Assembly: GCF_035440685.1 (NCBI RefSeq)
Contig: NZ_DAORMW010000016.1
Direction: 5' to 3' (one strand)
DNA: 64,000 nt
DNA from: Accumulibacter appositus
GTDB taxonomy: Bacteria > Pseudomonadota > Gammaproteobacteria > Burkholderiales > Rhodocyclaceae
Shown here: positions 24,056-35,346 of the stretch, piece by piece
How positions within the stretch are numbered: position 1 is the stretch's first letter
How the letters are laid out: each line of letters starts with the position of its first letter
Made by a program: the position numbers and the translations under genes
Notes under the pieces: generated by a model
The model's input: only the letters and a program-made list of their open reading frames with translations
The model's database searches: none
What the model was told of the DNA's origin: nothing

Positions 24056-24907
24056 TTATCGGGCGATTCGCTGCGGCGCTGCGCCGGGCGCGCTTGCCGG
24101 GCAATCCTGCAGCGCGATCAGCGCCGGCCCCGAGCGCAGTTCAACCGCAACCTCGGTCGCTGAGGCCTGCCTGACTGCGCCGGACAGCGGTGCGGCGAGC
24201 GGGCAGTGGGCCGTCTCGACCAGTTGCCCGTCTTGCAGCGCGATGAGGCGCAGGCGGCGGTGTGTCGGGTCGGGGAGCAGCAGCTGCGTTCGCCCGGCGA
24301 TGGCGACGGGCGTCGACAGGCCGAGCTCGGGCGAGCCGTAAGTGTGATTGGAAACGCCGGCCAGCGCGGCAATTTCGAGCAGCTGTTTTCCTGTGCGCCG
24401 GTAGACGCGCAGCGTACCGCCGCGATGCGGGGTGGTGACTGCGGCGATTTCGGCTTGCCCGTCGCCGTCGAGATCGGCAACGCCGACCGGGTTCAGCCAG
24501 CGCATGGGTGTGCCGATGGGCGGCGATTGCGCGCTGATGTCCAGGCGGCCGTCATGCAAGCCGATCAGCGCCAGGCGCGCTCCACTGTTGCGGTGGCTGA
24601 CGATGACCAAGAGTTCTGGCGGCTCGCCGGCGGCCAGGGTGAGCAGGCGCGGTGTCAGATCCTCGAACACCTCGTCGTCGGGAAGTTCGAGCGCATGGCG
24701 CTGGCCGGCGGCGGTGCTCACCGTCAGGCGGGCATATTCGTGGGGTCGGCCAAGTGCGAAATGGCCATAGCGTTCGACTGGCGCCGCATAGCGGGCGTTA
24801 GTGATGGTCTCGGCGTCGGCTACCGTGGCGCTCAGCGCGAGGAGAGCGCAAGCGAGCAAGCTGCGTAGCGATCGGCGCGCAGCGGCCCGCTTGCCGACCG
24901 TTGCCAT
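24056..24907 (-). CDS. exported FG-GAP/VCBS-like repeat protein
   Basis: A 283-residue protein with a Sec signal peptide (basic MATVGKRAAARRSLRSL, hydrophobic LLACALLALSATV, likely cleavage after ADA). The mature part contains beta-propeller-like repeats, with the clearest being VGVADLDGDGQAEIAAVTTP, the calcium-binding DxDGDGxxE loop of FG-GAP/VCBS repeats, and further blades around LIVIVSHRNSGARLALIGLHDG-like sequence. It would sit in the periplasm. It starts 14 bases after glgX ends and shares its direction, so it may be co-transcribed with glycogen genes, though an extracytoplasmic role in that pathway is not obvious. Function unknown. Confidence 0.7.
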   Translation of the reverse strand: MATVGKRAAARRSLRSLLACALLALSATVADAETITNARYAAPVERYGHFALGRPHEYARLTVSTAAGQRHALELPDDEVFEDLTPRLLTLAAGEPPELLVIVSHRNSGARLALIGLHDGRLDISAQSPPIGTPMRWLNPVGVADLDGDGQAEIAAVTTPHRGGTLRVYRRTGKQLLEIAALAGVSNHTYGSPELGLSTPVAIAGRTQLLLPDPTHRRLRLIALQDGQLVETAHCPLAAPLSGAVRQASATEVAVELRSGPALIALQDCPASAPGAAPQRIAR

Positions 24908-24921
24908 GCCGTCCGACGGTC

Positions 24922-26930
<2,009 letters not shown>

Positions 26931-26943
<13 letters not shown>

Positions 26944-29114
26944 TCGAGGAACAGCGCGGCGAGTGGTGGCAAGGTGAGGTTCAGCGAGTATTCACGGCCG
27001 TGCGCGGGGACTCGTTCGGCGACCAGTCCGTCCGGGCCGTTGCCGACGTTGCTGCCGCCGTAGTGCTGCGAGTCGGTGTTGATGCGCTCGTAGTACCTGC
27101 CGGCATTCGGTACGCCGACGCGGTAGCCCTGGCGAACGACCGGGGTAAAGTTGCCGACGTAGAGCATGGCGCGTGAGCGATCACGCGTCCAGCGCACGAA
27201 AGCGACGACCGAACTGTCGGCATCGTCGGCAGCGATCCATTCGAAACCGGCCGGTTCGAAATCGACCTCATGCAAGGCCGGGCGGCTGCGGTAGAGGCTG
27301 TTGAGGTCGCGAATCAGATTGCGGACGCCGGCGTGATTCGGGAAGTCGAGCAAGGCCCAGTCGAGCGAGACGGCTTCGTTCCACTCGCTCCACTGGCCAA
27401 ACTCGCCGCCCATGAACAGCAGCTTCTTGCCCGGGTGTGCCCACATGAAGCTATACAGCGAACGCAGGTTGGCGAATTTCTGCCAGGTGTCGCCGGGCAT
27501 CTTGTTGATCAGCGAGCCCTTGCCGTGTACCACTTCGTCGTGCGAGAGCGGCAGGACGTAGTTCTCGGTGAAGGCGTACATCATCCCGAAGCTGAGCTTG
27601 TTGTGATGGTAGCGGCGATAGATCGGATCCTGCGACATGTAGGAGAGCACATCGTGCATCCAGCCCATGTTCCACTTGTAGTGGAAACCGAGACCGCCCA
27701 TCGACGGCGGCCGGCTGACCATCGGCCAGGCGGTGGACTCCTCGGCGTAGGTGTCGGCCGCCGGGTGCTCCTGACCGAGGACCTCGTTCATGCGGCGCAG
27801 GAAGGCGACTGCCTCGAGGTTCTCGCGCCCGCCATGCACGTTCGGTACCCACTGCCCTTCGGAGCGGCTGTAGTCGCGGTAGAGCATCGAGGCCACCGCA
27901 TCGACGCGCAGGCCGTCGACGCCGTAACGCTCGATCCAGAACAATGCGTTGCCGATCAGGTAGTTGCTCACTTCACGACGGCCGAAGTTGTAGATCAGCG
28001 TGCCCCAGTCCTGATGCATGCCTTCACGGGGGTCGGCGTGTTCGTAGAGCGCGTCGCCGTCAAAGCGACTCAGACCGTGTTCGTCGGTCGGGAAATGCGC
28101 CGGTACCCAGTCGACGATCACCCGCAGGCCGGCGCTGTGGCAGGCGCTGACGAACTGGCGGAAGCCGGCCGGGCTGCCGTGACGGGCAGTCGGTGCGTAG
28201 AGCCCGAGCGGCTGATAGCCCCAGGAACCGTCAAAGGGATGCTCGGAAACCGGCAGCAGTTCGAGGTGCGTGAAGCCGAGGTCGACGACGTAGGGAATCA
28301 GCGTTTCGGTCAAGAGTTGCCAGTCGGGAAAGCCGCCATCGTCGGCGCGCCGCCACGAAGCCGGGTGCACTTCGTAGATTGACACGGGTGCGCCGAGCTG
28401 ATTGCCGGCCGGAACGGGCGCGGCTTCGACCGGTGGCGGCAGGGCACAGACCACCGAGGCGGTCGATGGCCGCATCTCGGCTTCGAAGCCGTAGGGGTCG
28501 GACTTGAGGGGCAGCAGATGGCCGTGGCGGGAGCGGATTTCATATTTGTAGCGGGCGCCGGCGCTGACGCCGGGTAGGAAGATCTCCCAGGCACCGCATT
28601 CGCGGCGCAGGCGCATCGGGTGGCGACGGCCGTCCCAGTTGTTGAAGTCACCGACGACGCTGACTCGCTGGGCGTCAGGCGCCCAGACCGCAAACGCCGT
28701 TCCGGCGACGCCATCTATTTCACAGAGGTGCGCGCCGAGACGCTCGAAGGGGCGCATGTGCGAACCTTCGGCAAGCAGCCAGACGTCCATCTCGCCGAGT
28801 ACGGCCCAGAAGCGATACGGATCTTCGATTTCCTGGACGCCACTCTCCCAGGTGATGCGCAGGCGGTAGGCGAAGTCGTTGCGGCGGCGCGGGATGACGC
28901 CCTCAAAAAAACCCTCGACCCCATCGACGTCACGTTCCTTGAGCTCGGCGACCTGTTTGCCGGTCTTGGCGTCGACCACCGCCACCGCGAGTGCGCCCGG
29001 TTGCATGCTGCGCACCCATAGCCGCTCGTCGGCGTCGGTGTGCATTCCCAGGACTGCGTAGGGGTTGCCGTGTTCGGCCCGACAAAGAGAAATGATCTCT
29101 GCATTGTCAATCAT
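26931..29114 (-). CDS. glgB: 1,4-alpha-glucan branching enzyme
   Basis: A 727-residue GH13 enzyme that creates alpha-1,6 branches during glycogen synthesis. It has two N-terminal CBM48-like domains (FLPGVSAGARYKYEI; HLCEIDGVAGTAFAVWAPDA) and a catalytic domain with VPAHFPTDEHGL, nucleophile Asp in VDGLRVDAVASMLYRDY, acid Glu in TYAEESTAWP and the third Asp in PLSHDEVVHGKGSL. I prefer the ATG at 29114 over the GTG six bases earlier because GAGG lies ten bases upstream. It is in line with glgP (27-bp gap) and glgX (overlap). No glgA or glgC is in the window. Confidence 0.95.
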
Positions 29115-29141
29115 TGACACGTTTCCTCAAGAAGTGAGTGT

Positions 29142-31577
29142 TCAAAGTTTCCAGGTATCGTCGGCGTAGTCACGGATGGTCCGGTCGGCCGAGAAGGTGC
29201 CCATGCCAGCGACGTTGAGGATCGCCTTGCGCTGCCATTCGGCGGGAGTCAGGTAGAGGGCGTCGACGCGTGTCTGCGTGGCGACATAGTCGGCGTAGTC
29301 GGCGAGTAGCAGATAGTGGTCGCCGTAATGGACCAGGCAGTTGAAGACATCGTGATAGCGTGATCGTTCTCCGGGTGAGAAGAAGCCGCCGTCGATCTTG
29401 TCGAGGGCTTCCTTGAGCGCCGGGTCTTGCCGGTAGATATCGTTTGGCTGATAGCCGGCCTGTCTGATGGCGGCAACCTGCGCCGTATTGTTGCCGAAGA
29501 TGAAAATGTTGTCGGCGCCGACCTGGTCGCGAATCTCGATATTGGCGCCATCCTCGGTGCCGATGGTCAGCGCGCCGTTGAGCGAGAGCTTCATGTTGCC
29601 GGTGCCCGAGGCTTCGGTGCCGGCGGTTGAAATCTGTTCCGAAAGGTTGGCCGCCGGCATGATCAACTCGGCGACGGAAACACCATAGTTGGGGATGAAG
29701 GCGACCTGCAAGAGGTCGCGGGTGCGCGGATCGTTGTTGACCACTGTGGCGACATCGTTGATCAGGCGGATCACCTGTTTGGCCATGTGATACGAGGAGG
29801 CGGCCTTGCCGGCAAAAATGACGCTACGTGGTGCAACGCCGTCTGTCTCGCCCCTCAGTAGCGCGCTGTAGCGGGTGATGACGTGCAACACGTTGAGCAG
29901 CTGCCGCTTGTATTCGTGGATGCGTTTGACCTGCACATCGAAGAGGCTGTCCGGGTTCAGCACGATGCCCGTTTCGCGGGCCACGTAGTCGGCCAGGCGC
30001 AGCTTGTTGTCGCGCTTTGCGGCCGCAAAGGCCTTGCCGAATGCGGCGTCGTCGGCGACTTCGCGCAGACCTTCCAGGCGGTCGAGATCGAGACGCCACT
30101 CCTTGCCGAGGCGCTTGTCGAGCAGCGCCGACAGGCCGAGATTGGATTGGGCCAGCCAGCGTCGTGGCGTGACGCCGTTGGTCTTGTTGTGAAAGCGCTC
30201 CGGGTAAAGGCGGGCGAAATCGGCAAAAATGGTTTGTACCATGAGGTCCGAATGCAGCTGCGAGACGCCGTTTACTCGGTGGCTGCCAACAATGCTCAGA
30301 TGCGCCATGCGTACGCGTTTGTCCTTTTCGTGGCCGTTGCCGTCGTCGATCAATGACACCCGCCGCATGAGGTCGATATCACCTGGGTAGAGGCGCACCA
30401 CTTCGTCGAGGAACTCCTGATTGATGCGGTAGATGATCAGCATGTGGCGCGGCAGGACGCGCTGCATCAGCGTCACCTTCCAGGTTTCAAGCGCTTCCGG
30501 CATCAGCGTGTGGTTGGTATACGAGAAGATGCGTCGGCATTGCTCCCAGGCCGCATTCCAGCTCATCGCATGTTCGTCGACCAGCAGGCGCATCAATTCC
30601 GCGACGCCGATCGCCGGGTGGGTGTCATTGAGGTGGATGGCGACCTTGTCGGCGAGCTGGTCGAAGCTGCCATACTCGTCGTGGTGGCGGCCCAGGATGT
30701 CCTGCATCGACGCCGAGACGAAGAAATATTCCTGGCGCAGGCGCAACTCGCGACCCGCGGCGGTGCTGTCGTTGGGGTAGAGAACCCAGGAAATGTTCTC
30801 GAAGCGGTTCTTGAATTCGGCGGCACGCTGATAGTCGCCGGTATTGAAGGCGCCGAGGTCGATCTCCGAGGGGGCGGCGGCTTTCCACAGGCGCAAGGTG
30901 CTGACCCGTTCGGTGCCATGACCGGGGATGACGTGGTCGAAAGCCTTGGCTTCGACGGCGTCGGCCGGGTGCCACTCCGCCCATTCGCCACTGTGCTCGG
31001 CGCTGCCGCCGAAATGGACCGTATAGTGCTTGCCGGCGCGCGGGAATTCCCATGGCGAACGATCATGCACCCAGGCTTCCGGCTGCTCGACCTGCTGGCC
31101 GTTGACGATCGACTGGGCGAACATCCCGTACTCGTAGCGCACGCCGTAGCCCCAGGAGGGCAGCCCGAGGGTGGCCATCGAATCCAGGAAGCAGGCCGCC
31201 AGGCGTCCCAGACCACCGTTGCCGAGGGCCGCGTCGGGTTCGCATTCCATGACCTCGTTCAGCGATGGACCCGGCGGCGTGAACACGGTCGCTGCCTGAT
31301 CGCGAAGATCGAGTGCCGACAAGGCGTTGTTCATCGCCCGCCCAATGAGGAACTCCATCGACAGGTAATAGACCCGCCGCGCCTTGTTTGCACGGTCGGC
31401 GTGCTGGGTGTTGACCCAACGTCTTGCCAGCTGCTCGCGGGCCACCTGGGCCAGCGCATGGTAGTACTCCGCCTTGCCGGCGACGTCTCGGTCGGTAGCC
31501 ACCTGACAGAGCAGCTTGTGGTCGATCTGCGCGCGCAGGGGTTCTCCTTCAGTTTGCGATTCAGTGGCTTTGGACAT
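29142..31577 (-). CDS. glgP: glycogen phosphorylase
   Basis: An 811-residue PLP enzyme that releases glucose-1-phosphate from glycogen ends. Motifs include VYYLSMEFLIGRAMNNAL, ALGNGGLGRLAACFLDS, HLNDTHPAI, TNGVTPRRWL and the PLP-lysine region EASGTGNMKLSLNGAL followed by GTEDGANIEI. Length and motif order match maltodextrin/glycogen phosphorylases. The chosen ATG (MSKATESQ) has GGAG ten bases upstream; an in-frame start at 31634 would overlap glk. It follows glk by 25 bases, so glk-glgP-glgB-glgX form one operon for moving glucose units in and out of glycogen. Confidence 0.96.
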   Translation of the reverse strand: MSKATESQTEGEPLRAQIDHKLLCQVATDRDVAGKAEYYHALAQVAREQLARRWVNTQHADRANKARRVYYLSMEFLIGRAMNNALSALDLRDQAATVFTPPGPSLNEVMECEPDAALGNGGLGRLAACFLDSMATLGLPSWGYGVRYEYGMFAQSIVNGQQVEQPEAWVHDRSPWEFPRAGKHYTVHFGGSAEHSGEWAEWHPADAVEAKAFDHVIPGHGTERVSTLRLWKAAAPSEIDLGAFNTGDYQRAAEFKNRFENISWVLYPNDSTAAGRELRLRQEYFFVSASMQDILGRHHDEYGSFDQLADKVAIHLNDTHPAIGVAELMRLLVDEHAMSWNAAWEQCRRIFSYTNHTLMPEALETWKVTLMQRVLPRHMLIIYRINQEFLDEVVRLYPGDIDLMRRVSLIDDGNGHEKDKRVRMAHLSIVGSHRVNGVSQLHSDLMVQTIFADFARLYPERFHNKTNGVTPRRWLAQSNLGLSALLDKRLGKEWRLDLDRLEGLREVADDAAFGKAFAAAKRDNKLRLADYVARETGIVLNPDSLFDVQVKRIHEYKRQLLNVLHVITRYSALLRGETDGVAPRSVIFAGKAASSYHMAKQVIRLINDVATVVNNDPRTRDLLQVAFIPNYGVSVAELIMPAANLSEQISTAGTEASGTGNMKLSLNGALTIGTEDGANIEIRDQVGADNIFIFGNNTAQVAAIRQAGYQPNDIYRQDPALKEALDKIDGGFFSPGERSRYHDVFNCLVHYGDHYLLLADYADYVATQTRVDALYLTPAEWQRKAILNVAGMGTFSADRTIRDYADDTWKL

Positions 31578-31602
31578 CAGGGAAGTACTCCAGTAGTAGG
31601 TT

Positions 31603-32589
31603 TCATAGGCCATCCTCGCTCTCGGCCAGGGCATGGGCGGCGCCCAGCAGGGCCGGCGTAGGAGAGAGCATTACATAGGTCGGGATTGCGGCCAAGTAGG
31701 CAGCGAAGCGCCCCTTGGTTTCGAAGCGGGCGCGAAAGGGTGACCGCTCAAAGCGCTCGCCGAGGCGAGGAATAATACCACCGCCGATATAGACACCACC
31801 TTGCGCGCCGAGCGTCAACGCCAGATTTCCGGCCAGCGAGCCGAGCATCGCGCAGAAGGTGTCGAGCACTGCACTGCACTGGACGTCTTCGTTGGCCAGC
31901 GCGCGGGTGACGATCTCGGCGGTGCTCAGGGCTTCGCTGGCGCGGCCGTCGACTTCGGCGACCAGACGATTGAGCAGCGGCATACCGCTTCCGGAAAGCA
32001 GGCGCTCCGCCGAGACGTGCTGCAGTTCGCGCCAGGCGAGGCCGAGAATCGCCGCCTCGCGACCGTCGGCAGGGGCCAGAGAGCAGTGCCCGCCTTCGCC
32101 GCTCAGCGCCAGCCAGCGGCCGCGATCGAAGAGCACGCCGGAGACGCCGAGGCCGGTGCCGGGGCCGAGCACGGCCTTGGGTGCCAGTGCGACGCTGCTA
32201 CCGCCACCGACCTGTTGCAGGTCGCTGGTGGCTAGCCACGGCAAGGACAGCGCCAGGGCGGTGAAGTCGTTGAGCAGGAGGAGGCGGTGCAGCCCCAGGC
32301 GCGTCGTGATTTCCGCGCGCGAGAAGCTCCACGCGGCGTTGGTCAGGCGGACCACCGGCTCATGTACCGGCGCGGCCAGAGCGATCGCGGCGGCGTGCAA
32401 TCCAGGGCAGGCGACTTCGGCGAGATAGGCCTCGATGGCCTCGATCGGGCCGGCGAAGTCGGCGACGGTGAGAATGCGCACCAGATGCGGGGCGCCCTGT
32501 TCGTCGAGCAGGGCAAAGCGCGCACGGGTGCCGCCGATGTCGGCGACCAGCAGCGCGGTCGAGGTGGGGGAGGCGGAAGTGGAGTCCAT
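31603..32589 (-). CDS. glk: glucokinase
   Basis: A 328-residue ATP-dependent glucokinase of the bacterial Glk family (not ROK, no CxCGxxGC zinc motif). It has the phosphate-binding LLVADIGGTRARFAL, the glucose-binding LLNDFTALALSLPWL with NDF, VLGPGTGLGVSGVLF, LSGEGGHCSLAP and GGVYIGGGIIPRLG. It phosphorylates free glucose released from glycogen or maltodextrins. It is the first gene of the glycogen operon. The binding site before the chosen ATG is weak (CTCCCC); the frame stays open upstream to 32799 without family-like sequence. Confidence 0.93.
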   Translation of the reverse strand: MDSTSASPTSTALLVADIGGTRARFALLDEQGAPHLVRILTVADFAGPIEAIEAYLAEVACPGLHAAAIALAAPVHEPVVRLTNAAWSFSRAEITTRLGLHRLLLLNDFTALALSLPWLATSDLQQVGGGSSVALAPKAVLGPGTGLGVSGVLFDRGRWLALSGEGGHCSLAPADGREAAILGLAWRELQHVSAERLLSGSGMPLLNRLVAEVDGRASEALSTAEIVTRALANEDVQCSAVLDTFCAMLGSLAGNLALTLGAQGGVYIGGGIIPRLGERFERSPFRARFETKGRFAAYLAAIPTYVMLSPTPALLGAAHALAESEDGL

Positions 32590-32832
32590 GGGGAGCCGTC
32601 GGAGAGAGGTGCGGCTGACGCTTGCCCGTTGTGTGGCAAGGCTGCTGCAGCTTCGAGAGGAAAATGCCCGGAGGGCGGTAAGCGAAGGCCGGCAGTTGAA
32701 TCCTGGCGCCGGATTTCGGCACCGAAGCTCGCCACCATTTGCCGCGCTGATCAAAGAGCCAGATTGCCAGGCCGTACGATCCCCGTAGAACGGGTGCAAG
32801 CCTGTCGGGAGTCTGTCGGTTCGGCGCGCATT

Positions 32833-32863
32833 CTGTCAAGCGCAGCGCGCAGCGCCGTACAAT
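32833..32863 (+). promoter_or_regulatory. candidate sigma-70 promoter for the FAD oxidoreductase gene
   Basis: CTGTCA, a 19-bp spacer and TACAAT (32858-32863, 5 of 6) precede the gene. Transcription would start near 32870, supporting the GTG start at 32908 over an ATG at 32872. The rest of the 318-base divergent gap between glk and this gene shows nothing else recognisable. Confidence 0.4.
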
Positions 32864-32907
32864 CGGCAACAATGTTCACCTGTCGTTTGCCTACCCGAGG
32901 AGCCGCC

Positions 32908-34326
32908 GTGAAATCTGCCAAGCATGCCTCTCTGCTCAGCCAGCTTGTCGAAGTCGTCGGCGCCGACCACGTGCTGACCGCGGACGAGGCGATGAGCGCC
33001 CATCTCGGCGACTGGCGTGGGCGCTATCGCGGCGCCGCCCTTGCGGTGGTTCGTCCGGCCAAGACCGCCGAGGTGGCGGCGGTGGTTCGCGCCTGCGCGC
33101 AGGCAGGCGTGCCAATGGTCCCGCAGGGCGGTAATACCAGCCTCTGCGGTGCGGCGACGCCGGCGCCGGATGGCGATGCGCTGCTGATCAGTCTGAGCCG
33201 GCTCAAGCAACTGCGGGCCATCGATGCGGCGAATAACACCATGACCGTCGAGGCCGGCTGCGTGCTGCAGACGCTACAGGAAGCGGCCGCGCAGGTCGGA
33301 CGCCTGTTTCCGCTGTCGCTGGCAGCCGAGGGCAGTTGTCAAATCGGCGGCAACCTGTCGACCAATGCCGGCGGGGTGCAGGTCCTGCGCTACGGCAACA
33401 CGCGCGAGCTGACCCTGGGACTGGAGGTGGTGCTGCCCAGCGGCGAGATCTGGGATGGCCTGCGCGGCCTGCGCAAGGACAACACCGGCTACGATCTGAA
33501 GCAGTTGTTCATCGGCGCCGAAGGCACGCTGGGGATCATCACCGCCGCCGTTCTGAAGCTATTTCCCCTGCCGCGGGCAACGGCGACGGCCTGGTTGGCG
33601 ATTGCTTCGCCGGCGCAGGCGGTGCGTCTGCTGGCCGACCTGCAGGACCGCTTCGGCGCGCTGCTGACCGCCTGCGAGCTGGTCTCGGACATCGCTCTTG
33701 GCCTGGTGCGCAAGCATTTTCCGAATTCGCAGGCGCGCTTCTCGGCAAGCCCCTGGTATGTGCTCGTCGAGCTCTCCGGCGGTGACGACGATCAGTCGCG
33801 ACGGCAGGCGCTCGAAGCCTTCCTCGGCGAAGCCCTCGAAAGCGGCACGATCAGCGACGCGGTCGTTGCGCAGAGCGGCGAGCAAGCGCGACGTCTGTGG
33901 GCCCTGCGCGAGAACATTGGCGAGGCGCAGAAGAGCGAAGGCCTGAGCATCAAGCACGACGTTTCGGTGCCGATTTCGCGCATCCCGGAGTTCGTCGAAC
34001 GCGCCGGTCGCGAGCTCGAGCAAGCTTTTCCGGAGATCCGCATCGTCGCTTTCGGGCACATCGGTGACGGCAACCTGCACTACAACCAGTCGAAGCCGGC
34101 GGCCGGCGAGAACGCCGTCTTCATCGCCGCGCAGCCGGCAGTCAACCGCATCGTCTATGAGCTGGTTCACGAACTCGGCGGCAGCATCAGCGCCGAACAC
34201 GGCATCGGGCAGTTGAAGCGCGACGAACTGCGCCGCTACAAGAGCCCGGTCGAGATCGAGATGATGCGCGCTATCAAGCGCAGCCTCGATCCGCAAGGCT
34301 TGATGAATCCCGGCAAGGTGCTCTGA
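32908..34326 (+). CDS. FAD-binding oxidoreductase, D-2-hydroxyacid dehydrogenase type (GlcD/D2HGDH family)
   Basis: A 472-residue flavoprotein. The FAD_binding_4 domain has VVRPAKTAEVAAVVRAC, MVPQGGNTSLCGAATP, and AEGSCQIGGNLSTNAGGVQVLRYGNTREL-type FAD contacts plus NTGYDLKQLFIGAEGTLGIIT. The C-terminal domain has FGHIGDGNLHYN with metal/substrate-binding His and SAEHGIGQLKR. The family oxidises D-lactate, D-2-hydroxyglutarate or glycolate, passing electrons to a quinone or flavoprotein; the substrate cannot be fixed from sequence. I chose GTG because GAGGAG lies six bases upstream. It stands alone, divergent from the glycogen operon. Confidence 0.88.
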   Translation: MKSAKHASLLSQLVEVVGADHVLTADEAMSAHLGDWRGRYRGAALAVVRPAKTAEVAAVVRACAQAGVPMVPQGGNTSLCGAATPAPDGDALLISLSRLKQLRAIDAANNTMTVEAGCVLQTLQEAAAQVGRLFPLSLAAEGSCQIGGNLSTNAGGVQVLRYGNTRELTLGLEVVLPSGEIWDGLRGLRKDNTGYDLKQLFIGAEGTLGIITAAVLKLFPLPRATATAWLAIASPAQAVRLLADLQDRFGALLTACELVSDIALGLVRKHFPNSQARFSASPWYVLVELSGGDDDQSRRQALEAFLGEALESGTISDAVVAQSGEQARRLWALRENIGEAQKSEGLSIKHDVSVPISRIPEFVERAGRELEQAFPEIRIVAFGHIGDGNLHYNQSKPAAGENAVFIAAQPAVNRIVYELVHELGGSISAEHGIGQLKRDELRRYKSPVEIEMMRAIKRSLDPQGLMNPGKVL

Positions 34327-34445
34327 GTGGCGACTTGTCGCACTGGTGAGAGCTCAGCCAGTGCACCGCGAGCATTCGAATGGCGGCCGGCGGCCTTGGG
34401 CCGCCGTCGTGCAGGGCGAAAAAGTAAACTTCGACAGCTGGCGAA

Positions 34446-35039
34446 TCAACTCCGGTAGCGGCGTAGCGCGCGCAGACCCGCGAGGCCAATACCAAGCAAC
34501 GCGAGTGACGTGGGTTCGGGAACGGTAGGGTCGGGTGGCGTGGTCTGAGTATTGGTAAACGAGAAGCTGAGGTCGTTGTAAACGAAGGGGCCGTTGAAGA
34601 GATCCTCGAAGCTTACCAGTGTCTCATTGACCTGCCAGTTTTCCTCCACGCGTGCGTGCTCATGGCTGTCGGGGTTGCGGCTGGCGGGGCCGGTGAAGAA
34701 ATCATGGCCTGTGTTGTTCACATGCAGACGAAATATCAGTTCGGTGCCCACTGCAAACGAACCGAGACTAAGCGTACTCCCGACGCTCGTGGCGTGGTTA
34801 TTGAATATGAACAGGTCGTTCGCGAGGATCCCATCATCCCCCGGGTTTCCGGAGGCGTCGCGCATCAGGTAGAGGTCGTTGCTGAATGCCGCCGAGTTGC
34901 CTTGGTAGGTGGCTATTATCGGATTGGTGCTACCTACCAGGACGCTGAGACCTTCGCCGGTGCTGGCGATGGGGAAGGCGTTCGCCGCGACGGGTAGAAC
35001 ACCGAGAGAGGTGATGAGCAAAGCAAGACTTTTTCTCAT
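34446..35039 (-). CDS. PEP-CTERM sorting domain protein
   Basis: A 197-residue secreted protein with a signal peptide (MRKSLALLITSLGVLPVAANA) and a classic C-terminal sorting signal: VPEPTSLALLGIGLAGL followed by RALRRYRS. Such proteins are cleaved by an exosortase and associated with exopolysaccharide and floc formation. The mature region has no domain I recognise; it is rich in Asn, Ser and Phe and lacks Cys. A good binding site (GGGGGA) precedes the ATG. The exosortase and EPS genes are not in the window. A sigma-54 promoter lies upstream (separate entry). Confidence 0.9.
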   Translation of the reverse strand: MRKSLALLITSLGVLPVAANAFPIASTGEGLSVLVGSTNPIIATYQGNSAAFSNDLYLMRDASGNPGDDGILANDLFIFNNHATSVGSTLSLGSFAVGTELIFRLHVNNTGHDFFTGPASRNPDSHEHARVEENWQVNETLVSFEDLFNGPFVYNDLSFSFTNTQTTPPDPTVPEPTSLALLGIGLAGLRALRRYRS

Positions 35040-35123
35040 ACTGTAGTCCCCCAAATTCAAAGGAAAGATAGGAAGCGAATCATCTTTGATGGGAGCCATG
35101 ATCAGGGTGGCTCTGAGCGTTCG

Positions 35124-35141
35124 AAGCAGAAAATGTGCCTA
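35124..35141 (-). promoter_or_regulatory. sigma-54 (-24/-12) promoter of the PEP-CTERM gene
   Basis: The minus strand reads TAGGCACATTTTCTGCTT, with GG-N10-GC in correct spacing and nearly the same as the glnA promoter in this window. The start would be near 35115, giving a 75-base leader. Confidence 0.6.
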
Positions 35142-35203
35142 AGTTAAAATGGTGTGTTAAAGCATGTCGATAGTCGTGTTCCGCCCTGCTATTTCTTGCT
35201 TGG

Positions 35204-35221
35204 GTGTAAAATTTTCCGACA
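35204..35221 (-). promoter_or_regulatory. candidate activator site upstream of the PEP-CTERM promoter
   Basis: TGTCGGAAAATTTTACAC on the minus strand has an AAAATTTT core inside imperfect TGT/ACA arms. It lies about 75 bases upstream of the -24 element, as expected for an enhancer-binding protein. In other floc-forming betaproteobacteria PEP-CTERM genes depend on RpoN and the PrsK/PrsR pair, so PrsR is the likely binder; that is inference. The rest of the 307-base gap (35040-35346) holds no gene I can support. Confidence 0.45.
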
Positions 35222-35346
35222 GTCATGGCGGTTGTTGACACCAAAATGGGTGTCGGCGAGGCCCGAGCGTGCGTCAACTACGGCAAGCGTTCGTTCCGCG
35301 TGATTTAAGGGCGGTCTGAAAAGTGCGCCGTCCTGGCCACTTTCGG

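Noticed and set aside
35080..35277. 65-codon minus-strand frame upstream of the PEP-CTERM gene
   Set aside because: It spans the sigma-54 promoter and the enhancer-like element, and the product shows no family similarity.
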